This document shows positions 26,501 through 40,113 of a DNA stretch of 64,000 nt, in pieces. Source of the DNA: Ariolimax columbianus (lineage: Eukaryota; Mollusca; Gastropoda; Stylommatophora; Arionidae); NCBI GenBank assembly GCA_036924085.1, contig JAVGWX010000013.1, positions 67,323,859 through 67,387,858 of the forward strand, read 5' to 3'. Each line of letters starts with the position of its first letter. Within the stretch, counting starts at the first letter, position 1. The translations under genes and the position numbers were made by a program. Below the pieces are notes generated by a model. It worked only from the letters and a program-made list of their open reading frames with translations. It searched no databases and was not told where the DNA came from.

Positions 26501-29500
26501 ATTTACTTGTCCTGTTCTGGACACTTACATACTTATCCTGGACACTTATTTACTTGTCCTGTCCTGGACATTTACTTACTTGTCCTGTACTGGACACTTA
26601 CTTTCTTCCGCTGTCCTGGACACTTACTTACTTATCCTGGACACTTACTTACTTGTCCTGTACTGGACACTTACTTTCTTCCCCTGTCCTGGACACTTAT
26701 TTACTTCTCCTGTCCTTGACACTAACTTACTTTTCCTGGACACTTATTTACTTATCCTGTCCTAGACACTTACTTACTTGTCCTGTATTGGACACTTACT
26801 TTCTTCCCCTGTCCTGGACACTTATTTACTTCCCCTGTCCTTGACACTAACTTACTTTCCTGACCTGGACACTTACTTATTTCTCCTGTCCTGGACACTT
26901 ACTTACTTCCCCTGTCCTGGACACTTACTTACTTGTCCTGGAAATTTACTTACTTCCCCTGTCCTGGACACTTACTTTCTTCCCCTGTCCTGGAAATTTA
27001 CTTACTTGTCCTGCACACTTACTTACTTCCCCTGTCCTGGACACTTACTTTCTTCCCCTGTCCTGGACACTTACTTTCTTACTTTCCCTTTCCTGGACAC
27101 TTACTTACTTCCCCTGTCCTGGACACTTACTTACTTCCCCTGTCCTGGACACTTACTTAATTCCTCTGTCCTAGACACTTACTTCCTTTCCCTGTCCTGG
27201 ACACTTACTTACTTGTCCTGTCCTTGACATTTACTTACTTCCCCTGTCCTGGACACTTAATTACTTCCCCTGTCCTGGACAATTACTTAATTGTCCTGTC
27301 CTGGACACTTAATTACGTGTTATGTCCTGGACACTTACTTACTTCCCCTTGACCTGGACACTTACTTACTTCCCCTTGACCTGGACACTTACTTACTTCC
27401 CCTGTCCTGGACACTTACTTTCTTCCCCTGTCCTGGACACTTACTTACTTCCCCTGTGCTTGACACTTACTTACTTCCCCTGTCCTGGACACTTACTTGT
27501 CCTGTCCTGGACACTTACTTACTTCCCCTGTCCTGGACACTTACTTACTTCCCCTTGTCCTGGACACTTACTTACTTCCCCTTGTCCTGGACACTTACTT
27601 ACTTCTCCTTGTCCTGGACACTTACTTACTTCCCCTGTCCTGGATACTTACTTATTTGTCCTGGACGCTTACTTACTTCCCATGTCCTGGACACTTACAT
27701 ACTTGTCCTGGACGCTTACTTACTTCCCCTGTCCTGGACACTTACTTACTGGTCCTGGACACTTATTTACTTTCCCTGTCCTGGACACTTACTTACTTGT
27801 CCTGGACGCTTACTTACTTCCCCTGTCCTGGACACTTACTTACTGGTCCTGGACACTTATTTACTTGTCCTGTTCTGGACATTTACATACTTGTCCAGGA
27901 CACTTATTTTTTGTCCTGTCCTGGACATTTACTTACTTGTCCTGTACTGGACACTTACTTTCTTCCGCTGTCCTGGACACGTACTTACTTTTCCTGGACA
28001 CTCACTTACTTGTCCTGTACTGGACACTTACTTTCTTCCCCTGTCCTGGACACTTATTTACTTCCCCTGTCCTTGACACTAACTTACTTTTCCTGGACAC
28101 TTATTTACTTGTCCTGTCCTAGACACTTACTTACTTGTCCTGTACTGGACACTTACTTTCTTCCCCTGTCCTGGACACTTATTTACTTCCCCTGTCCTTG
28201 ACACTAACTTACTTCCCTGACCTGGACACTTACTTATTTCTCCTGTCCTGGACACTTACTTACTTCCCCTGTCCTGGACACTTACTTACTTGTCCTGGAC
28301 ACTTACTTACTTCCCCTGTCCTGGACAATTACTTTCTTCCCCTGTCCTGGAAATTTACTTACTTGTCCTGGACACTTACTTACTTCCCCTGTCCTGGACA
28401 CTTACTTTCTTCCCCTGTCCTGGACACTTACTTACTTACTTTCCCTTTCCTGGACACTTACTTACTTCCCCTGTCCTAGACACTTACTTACTTGTCCTGT
28501 CCTGGACATTTACTTACTTTCCCTGTCCTGGACACTTACTTACTTGTCTTCGACACTTACTTACTTCCCCTGTCCTGGACACTTACTTAATTCCTCTGTC
28601 CTAGACACTTACTTCCTTCCCCTGTCCTGGACACTTACTTACTTGTTTTGTCCTTGACATTTACTTACTTCCCCTGTCCTGGACACTTAATTACTTCCCC
28701 GTTTATGGACAATTACTTAATTGTCCTGTCCTGGACACTTACTTACGTGTTATGTCCTGGACACTTACTTACTTCCCCTGTCCTGGACACTTACTTTCTT
28801 CCCCTGTCCTGGACACTTACTTACTTGTCCTGTCCTGGACACGTACTTACTTCCCCTTTTCTTGGACACTTACTTACTTCCCCTGTCCTGGACACTTACT
28901 TACTTCCCCTGTCCTGGACACTTACTTACTTCCCCTTTCCTGGACACTTACTTACTTCCCCTGTCCTGGACACTTACTTACTTCCCTTGTCCTGGACACT
29001 TACTTACTTCCCCTGTCCTGGACACTTACTTACTTCCCCTGTCCTGGACACTTACTCACTTCCCCTGTCCTGGACATTTACTTACTTCCCCTGTCCTGGG
29101 CACTTACTCACTTCCCCTATCCTGGACACTTACTCACTTCCCCTGTCCTGGACACTTATTTACTTCCCCTGTCCTGCACACTTACTTACTTCCCCTGTCC
29201 TGGACACTTACTTACTTCCCCTGTCCTGGACACTTACTTACTTCCCCTTTCCTGGACACTTACTTACTTCCCTTGTCCTGCACACTTACTTACTTCCCCT
29301 GTCCTGGACACTTACTTTCTTCCCCTGTCCTGGACACTTACTTTCTTACTTTGCCTTTCCTGGACACTTACTTACTTCCCCTGTCCTAGACACTTACTTT
29401 CTTTCCCTGTCCTGGACACTTACTTACTTGTCCTGTCCTGGACACGTACTTACTTGTCCTGTCCTGGACACTTACTTACTTCCCCTGTCCTGGACATTTA

Positions 29501-32500
29501 CTTATAACCCCTGTCCTGGACACTTACTTACTTTCCCTGTCCTGGACACTTACTTACTTCCTCTGTCCTGGACACTTACTTACTTCCCCTTGACCTGGAC
29601 ACTTACTTACTTCTCCTTGTCCTGGACACTTACTTACTTCCCCTGTCCTGGACACTTACTTACTGGTCCTGGACACTTATTTACTTTTCCTGTCCTGGAC
29701 ACTTACTTACTTGTCCTGGACGCTTACTTACTTCCCCTGTCCTGGACACTTACTTACTGGTCCTGGACACTTATTTACTTGTCCCTTTCTGGACACTTAC
29801 ATACTTGTCCTGGACACTTATTTACTTGTCCTGTCCTGGACATTTACTTACTTGTCCTGTACTAGACACTTACTTTCTTCCGCTGTCCTGGACACTTACT
29901 TACTCTTCCTGGACACTTACTTACTTGTCCTGTACTGGACACTTACTTTCTTCCCCTGTCCTGGACACTTATTTACTTCCCCTGTCCTTGACACTAACTT
30001 ACTTCCCTGACCTGGACACTTACTTATTTCTCCTGTCCTGGACACTTACTTACTTCCCCTGTCCTGGACACTTACTTACTTGTCCTGGAAATTTACTTAC
30101 TTCCCCTGTCCTGGACACTTACTTTCTTCCCCTGTCCTGGACACTTACTTTCTTCCCCTGTCCTGGAAATTTACTTAATTGTCCTGCACACTTACTTACT
30201 TCCCCTGTCCTGGACACTTACTTTCTTCCCCAGTCCTAGACACTTACTTACTTCCCCTGTCCTGGACACTTACTTACTTCCCCTTTCCTGGACATTTACT
30301 TACTTTCCCTGTCCTGACACTTAATTACTTCCCCTGTCCTGGACACTTACTTAATTCCTCTGTCCTAGACACTTACTTCCTTCCCCTGTCCTGGACACTT
30401 ACTTACTTCCCCTGTCCTGGACACTTACTTACTTCTCCTTGTCCTGGACACTTACTTACTTCCCCTGTCCTGGACACTTACTTACTGGTCCTGGACACTT
30501 ATTTACTTTTCCTGTCCTGGACACTTACTTACTTGTCCTGGACGCTTACTTACTTCCCCTGTCCTGGACACTTACTTACTGGTCCTGGACACTTATTTAC
30601 TTGTCCCTTTCTGGACACTTACATACTTGTCCTGGACACTTATTTACTTGTCCTGTCCTGGACATTTACTTACTTGTCCTGTACTAGACACTTACTTTCT
30701 TCCGCTGTCCTGGACACTTACTTACTCTTCCTGGACACTTACTTACTTGTCCTGTACTGGACACTTACTTTCTTCCCCTGTCCTGGACACTTATTTACTT
30801 CCCCTGTCCTTGACACTAACTTACTTCCCTGACCTGGACACTTACTTATTTCTCCTGTCCTGGACACTTACTTACTTCCCCTGTCCTGGACACTTACTTA
30901 CTTGTCCTGGAAATTTACTTACTTCCCCTGTCCTGGACACTTACTTTCTTCCCCTGTCCTGGACACTTACTTTCTTCCCCTGTCCTGGAAATTTACTTAA
31001 TTGTCCTGCACACTTACTTACTTCCCCTGTCCTGGACACTTACTTTCTTCCCCTGTCCTAGACACTTACTTACTTCCCCTGTCCTGGACACTTACTTACT
31101 TCCCCTTTCCTGGACATTTACTTACTTTCCCTGTCCTGACACTTAATTACTTCCCCTGTCCTGGACACTTACTTAATTCCTCTGTCCTAGACACTTACTT
31201 CCTTCCCCTGTCCTGGACACTTACTTACTTCCCCTGTCCTGGACACTTACTTACTTTCCCTGTCCTGGACACTTACTTACTTCCCCTCGTCCTGGACACT
31301 TACTTACTTCCCCTGTCCTGGACACTTACTTACTTCCCCTTGACCTGGACACTTACTTACTTCCCCTTGTCCTGGACACTTACTTACTTCCCCTGTCCTG
31401 GACACTTACTTACTTCTCCTGGACACTTACTTACTGGACCTGTACTGGACACTTACTTTCTTCCCCTGTCCTGGACACTTACTTACTTCCCCTGTCCTGG
31501 ACACTTACTTACTTCCCCTTGACCTGGACACTTACTTACTTCCCCTTATCCTGGACACTTACTTACTTCCCCTTGACCTGGACACTTACTTATTTCCCCT
31601 TGTCCTGGACACTTACTTACTTCCCCTGTCCTGGACACTTACTTACTGGTCCTGGACACTTATTTACTTTCCCTGTCCTGGACACTTACTTACTTGTGCT
31701 GGACGCTTACTTACTTCCCCTGTCCTGGACACTTACTTACTGGTCCTGGACACTTATTTACTTTTCCTGTTCTGGACACTTACATACTTATCCTGGACAC
31801 TTATTTACTTGTCCTGTCCTGGACATTTACTTACTTGTCCTGTACTGGACACTTACTTTCTTCCCCTGTCCTGGACACTTATTTACTTCTCCTGTCCTTG
31901 ACACTAACTTACTTTTCCTGGACACTTATTTACTTATCCTGTCCTAGACACTTACTTACTTGTCCTGTATTGGACACTTACTTTCTTCCTCTGTCCTGGA
32001 CACTTATTTACTTCCCCTGTCCTTGACACTAACTTACTTTCCTGACCTGGACACTTACTTATTTCTCCTGTCCTGGACACTTACTTACTTCCCCTGTCCT
32101 GGACACTTACTTACTTGTCCTGGAAATTTACTTACTTCCCCTGTCCTGGACACTTACTTTCTTCCCCTGTCCTGGAAATTTACTTACTTGTCCTGCACAC
32201 TTACTTACTTCCCCTGTCCTGGACACTTACTTTCTTCCCCTGTCCTGGACACTTACTTTCTTACTTTGCCTTTCCTGGACACTTACTTACTTCCCCTGTC
32301 CTAGACACTTACTTACTTCCCCTGTCCTGGACACTTACTTAATTCCTCTGTCCTAGACACTTACTTCCTTCCCCTGTCCTGGACACTTACTTACTTGTCC
32401 TGTCCTTGACATTTACTTACTTCCCCTGTCCTGGACACTTAATTACTTCCCCTGTCCTGGACAATTACTTAATTGTCCTGTCCTGGACACTTAATTACGT

Positions 32501-35500
32501 GTTATGTCCTGGACACTTACTTACTTCCCCTGTCCTGGACACTTACTTTCTTTCCCTGTCCTGGACACTTACTTACTTGTCCTGTCCTGGACACGTACTT
32601 ACTTGTCCTGTCCTGGACACTTACTTACTTCCCCTGTCCTGGACATTTACTTATAACCCCTGTCCTGGACACTTACTTACTTTCCCTGTCCTGGACACTT
32701 ACTTACTTCCCCTGTCCTGGACACTTACTTACTTCCCCTTTCCTGGACACTTACTTACTTCCCCTTTCCTGGACACTTACTTACTTCCCCTTTCCTGGAC
32801 ACTTACTTACTTCCCCTTTTCTAGACACTTACTTACTTCCCCTGTCCTGGACACTTACTTACTTCCCCTGTCCTGGACACTTACTTACTTCCCCTGTCTT
32901 GGACACTTACTTACTTCCCCTGTCCTGGACACTTACTTACTTGTCCTGTACTGGACACTTACTTTCTTCCCCTGTCCTGGACACTTATTTACTTCCCCTG
33001 TCTTTGACACTAACTTACTTTTCCTGGACACTTATTTATTTTCCTGTCCTAGACACTTACTTACTTGTCCTGTACTGGACACTTACTTTCTTCCCCTGTC
33101 CTGGACACTTATTTACTTCCCCTGTTCTTGACACTAACTTACTTCCCTGACCTGGACACTTACTTATTTCTCCTGTCCTGGACACTTACTTACTTCCCCT
33201 GTCCTGGACACTTACTTACTTGTCCTGGAAATTTACTTACTTCCCCTGTCCTGGACACTTACTTTCTTCCCCTGTCCTGGAAATTTACTTACTTGTCCTG
33301 CACACTTACTTACTTCCCCTGTCCTGGACACTTACTTTCTTCCCCTGTCCTGGACACTTACTTACTTACTTTGCCTTTCCTGGACACTTACTTACTTCCC
33401 CTGTCCTAGACACTTACTTACTTCCACTGTCCTGGACACTTACTTACTTCCCCTTTCCTGGACATTTACTTACTTTCCCTGTCCTGACACTTACTTACTT
33501 CCCCTTTTCCTGGACACTTACTTACTTCCCCTGTCCTGGACACTTACTTACTTCCCCTTGACCTGGACACTTACTTACTTCCCCTTGTCCTGGACACTTA
33601 CTTACTTCCCCTGTCCTTGACACTTACTTACTTCCCCTTGACCTGGACACTTACTTACTTCCCCTTATCCTGGACACTTACTTACTTCCCCTTGACCTGG
33701 ACACTTACTTACTTCCCCTTGTCCTGGACACTTACTTACTTCCCCTGTCCTGGACACTTACTTACTGGTCCTGGACACTTATTTACTTTCCCTGTCCTGG
33801 ACACTTACTTACTTGTCCTGGACGCTTACTTACTTCCCCTGTCCTGGACACTTACTTACTGGTCCTGGACACTTATTTACTTGTCCTGTTCTGGACACTT
33901 ACATACTTATCCTGGACACTTATTTACTTGTCCTGTCCTGGACATTTACTTACTTGTCCTGTACTGGACACTTACTTTCTTCCGCGGTCCTGGACACTTA
34001 CTTACTTATCCTGGACACTTACTTACTTGTCCTGTACTGGACACTTACTTTCTTCCCCTGTCCTGGACACTTATTTACTTCTCCTGTCCTTGACACTAAC
34101 TTACTTTTCCTGGACACTTATTTACTTATCCTGTCCTAGACACTTACTTACTTGTCCTGTATTGGACACTTACTTTCTTCCCCTGTCCTGGACACTTATT
34201 TACTTCCCCTGTCCTTGTCACTAACTTACTTTCCTGACCTGGACACTTACTTATTTCTCCTGTCCTGGACACTTACTTACCTCCCCTGTCCTGGACACTT
34301 ACTTACTTGTCCTGGAAATTTACTTACTTCCCCTGTCCTGGACACTTACTTTCTTCCCCTGTCCTGGAAATTTACTTACTTGTCCTGCACACTTACTTAC
34401 TTCCCCTGTCCTGGACACTTACTTTCTTCCCCTGTCCTGGACACTTACTTTCTTACTTTCCCTTTCCTGGACACTTACTTACTTCCCCTGTCCTGGACAC
34501 TTACTTACTTCCCCTGTCCTGGACACTTACTTAATTCCTCTGTCCTAGACACTTACTTCCTTCCCCTGTCCTGGACACTTACTTACTTGTCCTGTCCTTG
34601 ACATTTACTTACTTCCCCTGTCCTGGACACTTAATTACTTCCCCTGTCCTGGACAATTACTTAATTGTCCTGTCCTGGACACTTAATTACGTGTTATGTC
34701 CTGGACACTTACTTACGTCCCCTGTCCTGGACACTTACTTTCTTTCCCTGTCCTGGACACTTACTTACTTGTCCTGTCCTGGACACGTACTTACTTGTCC
34801 TGTCCTGGACACTTACTTACTTCCCCTGTCCTGGACATTTACTTATAACCCCTGTCCTGGACACTTACTTACTTTCCCTGTCCTGGACACTTACTTACTT
34901 CCCCTGTCCTGGACACTTACTTACTTCCCCTTTCCTGGACACTTACTTACTTCCCCTTTTCTGGACACTTACTTACTTCCCCTGTCCTGGACACTTACTT
35001 ACTTCCCCTGTCCTGGACACTTACTTACTTCCCCTGTCCTGGACACTTACTTACTTCCCCTGTCCTGGACACTTACTCACTTCCCCTGTCCTGGACACTT
35101 ACTTACTTCCCCTGTCCTGGACACTTACTTACTTCCCCTGTCCTGACACTTACTTACTTGTCCTGTCCTGGACACTTACTTACTTCCCCTGTCCTGGACA
35201 CTTACTTACTTCCCCTGTCCTGGACACTTACTTACTTCCCCTGTCCTGGACACTTACTTACTTTCGCTGTCCTGGACACTTACTTACTTCCCCTCTCCTG
35301 GACACTTAATTACTTTCCCTGTCCTGGATTCTTACTTACTTCCCCTGTCTTGGACACTTACTTACTTCCCCTGTCCTGGACACTTACTCACTTCCCCTGT
35401 CCTGGACACTTACTTACTTCCCCTGTCCTGGACACTTACTTTTTTCCCTGTCCTGGACACTTACTTACTTGTCCTGTCCTGGACACGTACTTACTTGTCC

Positions 35501-36140
35501 TGTCCTGGACACTTACTTACTTCCCCTGTCCTGGACATTTACTTATAACCCCTGTCCTGGACACTTTCTTACTTTCCCTGTCCTGGACACTTACTTACTT
35601 CCCCTGTCCTGGACACTTACTTACTTCCCCTTTCCTTGACACTTACTTACTTCCCCTTTCCTGGACACTTACTTACTTCCCCTGTCCTGGACACTTACTT
35701 ACTTCCCCTGTCCTGGACACTTACTTACTTCCCCTGTCTTGGACACTTACTTACTTCCCCTGTCCTGGACACTTACTTACTTCCCCTGTCCTGGACATTT
35801 ACTTACTTCCCCTGTCCTGACACTTACTTACTTGTCCTGTCCTGGACACTTACTTACTTCCCCTGTCCTGGACACTTACTTACTTCCCCTGTCCTGGACA
35901 CTTACTTACTTCCCCTGTCCTGGACACTTACTTACTTTCGCTGTCCTGGACACTTACTTACTTCCCCTGTCCTGGACACTTAATTACTTCCCCTGTCCTG
36001 GACACTTACTTACTTCCCCTGTCTTGGACACTTACTTACTTCCCCTGTCCTGGACACTTACTCACTTCCCCTGTCCTGGACACTTACTTACTTCCCCTGT
36101 CCTGGACATTTACTTACTTCCCCTGTCCTGACACTTACTT
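5515..36140. repeat. Giant 26-bp minisatellite with higher-order structure
   Basis: The basic unit is two CTTA tetranucleotides, then CTTCCCCTG, then the dyad TGTCCTGGACA overlapping its end; roughly 1,150-1,200 units fill 30.6 kb. Length variants of 21 (one TGTCC block lost) and 27 (CCCCTTGTCC or CCCCTTGACC) are mixed in. Units at 5515-5950 are degenerate, the interior is homogenised, and the right edge is sharp at 36140. Multi-kilobase blocks recur nearly unchanged: one landmark lies at 14233, 17796, 20584, 22781 and 27322, another at 14460, 15826, 18023, 20811 and 23008. All three + frames stay open because the unit has no + strand stop and 26 is not a multiple of 3, so the long open frames here are artefacts. 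Confidence 0.98.
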
Positions 36141-36640
36141 ACAGTCACTGTCAGAGAGTCCTTCGATGTCGATTGAAATGGACAGAAGGGCTGCTTTATG
36201 ATCCATGATGCTTCGGTACTGAACGAATTGACCGACTGAAAAGTCGTAAGTGGAAGCCTGGTTGCTATGTTAATTACAGTCTGGTTGGAGGTACCGTACC
36301 TTTCATGCCCCCGGTTGGATAATCCTGCCAGCAGTTAGCCCTTATGTGGTTAGGTGGTTTTGACAACATCATCAGGCGGTTTTGTCTTGATGATGTAACT
36401 TGCGCTTTAGTTGGATTATCGCGCTGGTCATCAACCTCACCTTCTGGTCCCGAGCTACCTTGTACCAGTGGCAAGACGTAAGTCAAGATGATTGGAGGTA
36501 ACTGAGGCTGCAGGCATTCTTGTTGCACACCTCTTTTGAGACCAGGAGTCACTTGTAACTTGCGGGATTCGATCGTACACCCTTTCTGTTCATCGTTTTG
36601 AGAGGAGAGTACCTTACCTCTCTACAACACCCCTCACCGT
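36141..36640. repeat. Unclassified dispersed repeat, copy 2 (first part)
   Basis: Sequence at 36370-36480 matches 4500-4620, including the CCAGTGGCAAGAC motif. The rest is unrecognised. No coding sequence is supported. Confidence 0.5.
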
Positions 36641-36677
36641 GTGAGCGATGTGTCATGGAGATGTTCCTAACCGGACA

Positions 36678-37033
36678 GGGCCCGAGATCAAGATGCTGCA
36701 GTGGTCAGCGACACATAGCTGACTGCTATCGTCAGGGCCAGCGAACCATAGCTGCCAAGACCCTTCTACACCTCCACGTGGTGATCCTGGATAACAGGCT
36801 GCAGCAGGGCAGACTGGCTAAGGAGAAGGGATCGAAGAGGGAAAGCTAACACGGTACTCAAAAAATGCTTGCTGAAGTCGGATGTGTTGGACCGAAAGGT
36901 GCAAATATCGCAGCCAAGCTGTACACTACAACACAACGCACTCCGTTCTCTGGACTATATTCTGCTACTTAAGCCTTTCAGGATTTGGTAGTGGGAGATT
37001 GAGAACGAACGAAGAAGACGAAGAAGAAGAACA
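36678..37033 (+). mobile_element. GAA-tailed retroposon
   Basis: This copy lies in the opposite orientation to the complete one at 53059-53440 and matches it throughout. It ends in GAGATTGAGAACGAACGAAG followed by a GAA/GAC-rich tail. CAGGGCCC before it (about 36676) and CAAGGCCC after the tail (about 37034) may be a decayed target duplication. Confidence 0.8.
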
Positions 37034-37139
37034 AGGCCCAATCTCTCCAAAGCGATGTGTCAGTCCTTGATAATTGTCCCGTGTATACATTTTCCAACCA
37101 ATCCAAAACCGACACTCTCAGTAGACAGGGCGAAAGACG

Positions 37140-37625
37140 CCAATCTCTGGATGTTCAGCCGTGTCCACTGAGATGTGGAAATACGACACAGGGCAACCGA
37201 AATACTATTTTAAAAACCCGGAGACCATACCAGAATAATCAAAGTGAAAAACACCACAAAATGAACAAACTAATCCAAATGGAAAACCACAGTATGTTTC
37301 CGTGGTAAAAAAAGTAAAGTAAAGTATCCCATAGCATTGCTGCCGAATGGGTGTGAGGTGTTAGCGATCTCACATTTCAAAGGCTCGGCTATATGAGGGG
37401 CGGTAGCCATCTCCTCTCCCTCACCGCTTTTACTTACCGGACTGAACCGGTACCCATTTAAGGCTGGGTCGACCCAGGAGCCATTGCGGTCTGAAAAAAA
37501 CATTACCGCCTCAACCGGGGAATGAACCCAGGACCACTCAGATGCGAAGCTAACGCGCTAACCACTGCGCTACTCGGCTCCACTTTCCGTGGACACGAGT
37601 GTAAATCGTCAACTAGTGTGACCTG
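37140..37625. repeat. Unclassified dispersed repeat, copy 2 (second part), split by a SINE
   Basis: 37150-37305 and 37584-37625 together match 4897-5060 (AAATACGACACAGG, TTTCCGTGG, GTCAACTAGTGTGA). The match is interrupted exactly by the SINE at 37306-37583, showing the SINE arrived after this repeat. Confidence 0.65.
37306..37583 (-). mobile_element. tRNA-derived SINE with 9-bp TSD
   Basis: Read on the minus strand, the element begins GGAGCCGAGTAGCGCAGTGG, which holds a good A box (TAGCGCAGTGG). A B box, GGTTCATTCCCC, follows about 50 bases later. The far end is a simple TTTACTTTACTTT tail. TTTCCGTGG flanks it at 37297-37305 and 37584-37592. The insertion splits a dispersed repeat whose uninterrupted form is at 5018-5060. 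Confidence 0.88.
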
Positions 37626-38058
37626 CTGACATCGTAATGGACTAAAACATGAGAACAAGACTAGAATGTTGTTGTTCAGGCACCATCATAATGTCGATAG
37701 TTTACAGCTTGACTGCGATAGTTTCACCTTCCGGTCCGATACATCCGTCCTCGGCAGCTGGGTGTATCAATGTCCTTGGCGCCACTGAACAAATGCACTT
37801 GACAGTTCCAGGGTTAAAGTGTAGTTTACTGATGTGTGCACTGACTATTTTACCTAATGAGGTCAGTGCTTAGCTTCATCCGTCAAGGTCAGGCCCAACT
37901 GACCTAGATCACACCTAGTCAGCGAAGCGGGGGTCATTACAATAATCTCCATCTGTTGATAAGCATGTTGTTGATTTATGGCCACCAGGCTGACCTTCAC
38001 TATGTCCAGGGGTATAAGAGGAAGCTCCATGTTCTACACACTCGAGTGGTTTGCGGGG
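37626..38058. other. No recognisable feature
   Basis: Unique-looking intronic sequence. A segment near 37690-37760 (TAGTTTACAGCTTGACTGCG) resembles the middle of the GAA-tailed retroposon, so a decayed copy may lie here. No coding sequence is supported. Confidence 0.4.
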
Positions 38059-38229
38059 TCAAGTAATATGACCTTAAAGGAGTAACTAAGTCAAGTAATA
38101 CGACCTTAAAAAGGTAACTAAGTCAAGTAATATAACCTTAAAGGGGTAACTAAGTCAAGTAATGTGACCTTAAAGGGGCAACTAAGCCAAGTAATATAAC
38201 CTTAAAGGAGTAAGTAAGTCAAGTAATAT
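38059..38229. repeat. 32-bp minisatellite, left segment
   Basis: About five units contain TCAAGTAATATGACC, TTAAAGG and GTAACTAAG. The same unit forms the large array from 45320, so the composite element 38230-45319 sits inside one original array. Confidence 0.92.
38217..38229. repeat. Candidate target-site duplication, left copy
   Basis: AGTCAAGTAATAT directly precedes the LINE tail and is repeated at 45320-45332 after the far end of the composite block. Because both copies lie in a 32-bp array, loss of array bases is an alternative explanation. Confidence 0.6.
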
Positions 38230-38244
38230 CTTCTTCGTACGCAG

Positions 38245-40113
38245 TCAGACAGTAACCATTATTTTTTCGAAAAAAGCGGCGGTCATCCTGAGGCTGTCGC
38301 CACTGCCATAGAGCTTGTCTTGCAGTTCCACTGGTGATGGCCACATCTGCTCTCTCTGATCCTCGTATATCGGGCAGTTCTGCAGCAGATGTTCAGCGGT
38401 CATTTTACCAGTACCGCACGGGCATTCGTCGGTACACCCTATTTTCAATTTGTTGAATAGGTGGTACCTCAGTCTATTGTGGCCAGTGCAAAGTCTGAAG
38501 ACAACGACCTGCTCTCTTCGGTTCAACTGGTAATAGGCATCGTTTTTGGTGTAACCAGTATGTTCGGTTTCCCATTTGGTCATGTATCTGGCTTTGATAA
38601 GCCGTTTTGACTCTTCGTACGTCATACTAGTATCTATTTGTGGTAGTCTTGCACCTTCTTTTGCCAGTCTGTCTGCCTCCTCGTTGCCTTGGATGTTGCA
38701 GTGTGATGGGACCCACTGTACCACTACCCTTTTTGGTGCGGACTGCTGGCACAGTTTGCAGAGTGCTGCTCTTAAGTCATTAAGCTCAGTATTTATCTGG
38801 CTTTTTAGCGCTGTGACTACGGCGAGAGCATCTGTAAGCAGGACTATATGGCTTTCATTTTCACTGTGTGTCACCATTTCTCCCACTGCCGCCCTCAGTG
38901 CCTCTGCCTCCGCTCTGAAATTGCTTGTGTACTTACCAGTAGCGAATGACAGTGTTATTTTTCTGCCATTTGGTAGGTTCAGGAATGCTCCTGCCCCTCC
39001 GTTCTGTGTAGTGTTTGTTACAGAACCGTCGGTGTATGCATGGGTCCAGTCCATGCTTGGGTAGCTTTTCGATATGAAGCTTAGGGTAGTATCTCTCCTT
39101 TCTTTTTCAGTCTGACAGTTTTTGTTTCCAATACCTGGTATATTTTCTACCACCTCTGGAAATATATCCTGCCTCCAGGTAGGTTTTCGTACAGTAGTGA
39201 TGGGTTTTGGTGGTGTTAGTGCGTTTATGGGATCATCGTGCATCTTTGCTTTGGCTATTTCTGCAAAGTTTCTCCGCTTTAGTTTCCCATTTCCCAAATT
39301 GTTTAGTCTCTGGTGCATTGGATGGTCAGTCAGTCTTCGGAGTTTCTCTGACTGCAGCTGGGCTCTGCAGTCTCTTCTATCGGTCATTGATTGCAGTTTT
39401 GTAATCTTTTCAAGTTCTATAATTGGCGTTGACTTCATGCCTCCTGTTATAATTCTCATGGCTTGGTTTTGAAGTTTGCTAACTTTATCGAAGTTCGCTT
39501 TTGCTGCTGTTGTCCATGCCGCAATGCCATACTCGAGAACTGGTCTCACTCTTCCAGTGTACAGTTTCTTTAGTATGCCTTCGTCTGCTCCCCAGCTTGT
39601 GCCAGCAAGTTTCCTCATGATTGCCATTCTTTCTCTGGCTCTCATTCGGTTTCTATCAATCTGACTTTTCCATGTCATGCGCCGATCAAATGTGACTCCC
39701 AGATAGGTTGGGTTGTCGTTTGGCTGCAGGAATTTGCCATTTAGACTTAATTTGGTATTTTGGGGTTTTAATGAAGGCGAGAATATTGTGCATGTGGTTT
39801 TCTCCTCGTTTATTTTAACCAGCCATGAGTTCGCCCACTCTTCCAGCGATGTTAGGGCCGTCTGCATCCGATTTCTAGCTATGGTGAGATTCTTTTCAGA
39901 GGTCCACATAGCCAGATCGTCTGCAAACATTGAGCTATGGACTCTTCTTGGTATATTCTCTGTAATATCGTTTATATACACCAGGAAGAGTGTGGGTGAC
40001 AGTACTCCCCCTTGGGGTACTCCCTGCTCGAGTGTCACCTTTTTGCTCATCTGCCCTTGTACTTGGACTCTGGCCGTTCTTTGTTTGAGATAGTGGTTGA
40101 TCCATTTGTACAT
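38245..40113 (-). pseudogene. LINE ORF2, C-terminal part (RT palm/thumb, RNase H, Cys/His tail)
   Basis: This open stretch of 622 codons from an internal Met carries RT motifs GVPQGGVLSP (residues 31-40) and FADD (63-66), then a thumb/linker region. RNase H starts near residue 358 with TDGS and continues with FRAEAEAL, LLTDAL and VPSHC...NEEADRLAKEG. The tail ends in TDECPCG...AEHLLQNC. The set APE endonuclease, RT and RNase H fits the I group of non-LTR retrotransposons; I cannot name the clade securely. It is cut off from its N-terminal part by an in-frame TAG near 40142 (GLRV-stop-LRRSDV), so it would not be translated from the natural start. The protein ends at 38245, 15 bases before the GAA-type tail. 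Confidence 0.93.

Noticed and set aside
5967..36131. Dozens of long + strand open frames with a 26-residue periodic peptide (LDTYLLPLSWTLTYFPCPGH type)
   Set aside because: All three frames are equally open because the 26-bp unit has no + strand stop and its length is not a multiple of three. Length variants shift the register freely, there is no codon-level constraint, and the region lies between two FUT8 exons that join in frame.
5515..36140. TGTCC/GGACA dyads as p53-family or steroid-receptor response elements
   Set aside because: The half-sites are in the wrong order or spacing for the known consensus elements; the dyad is noted only as a structural feature.
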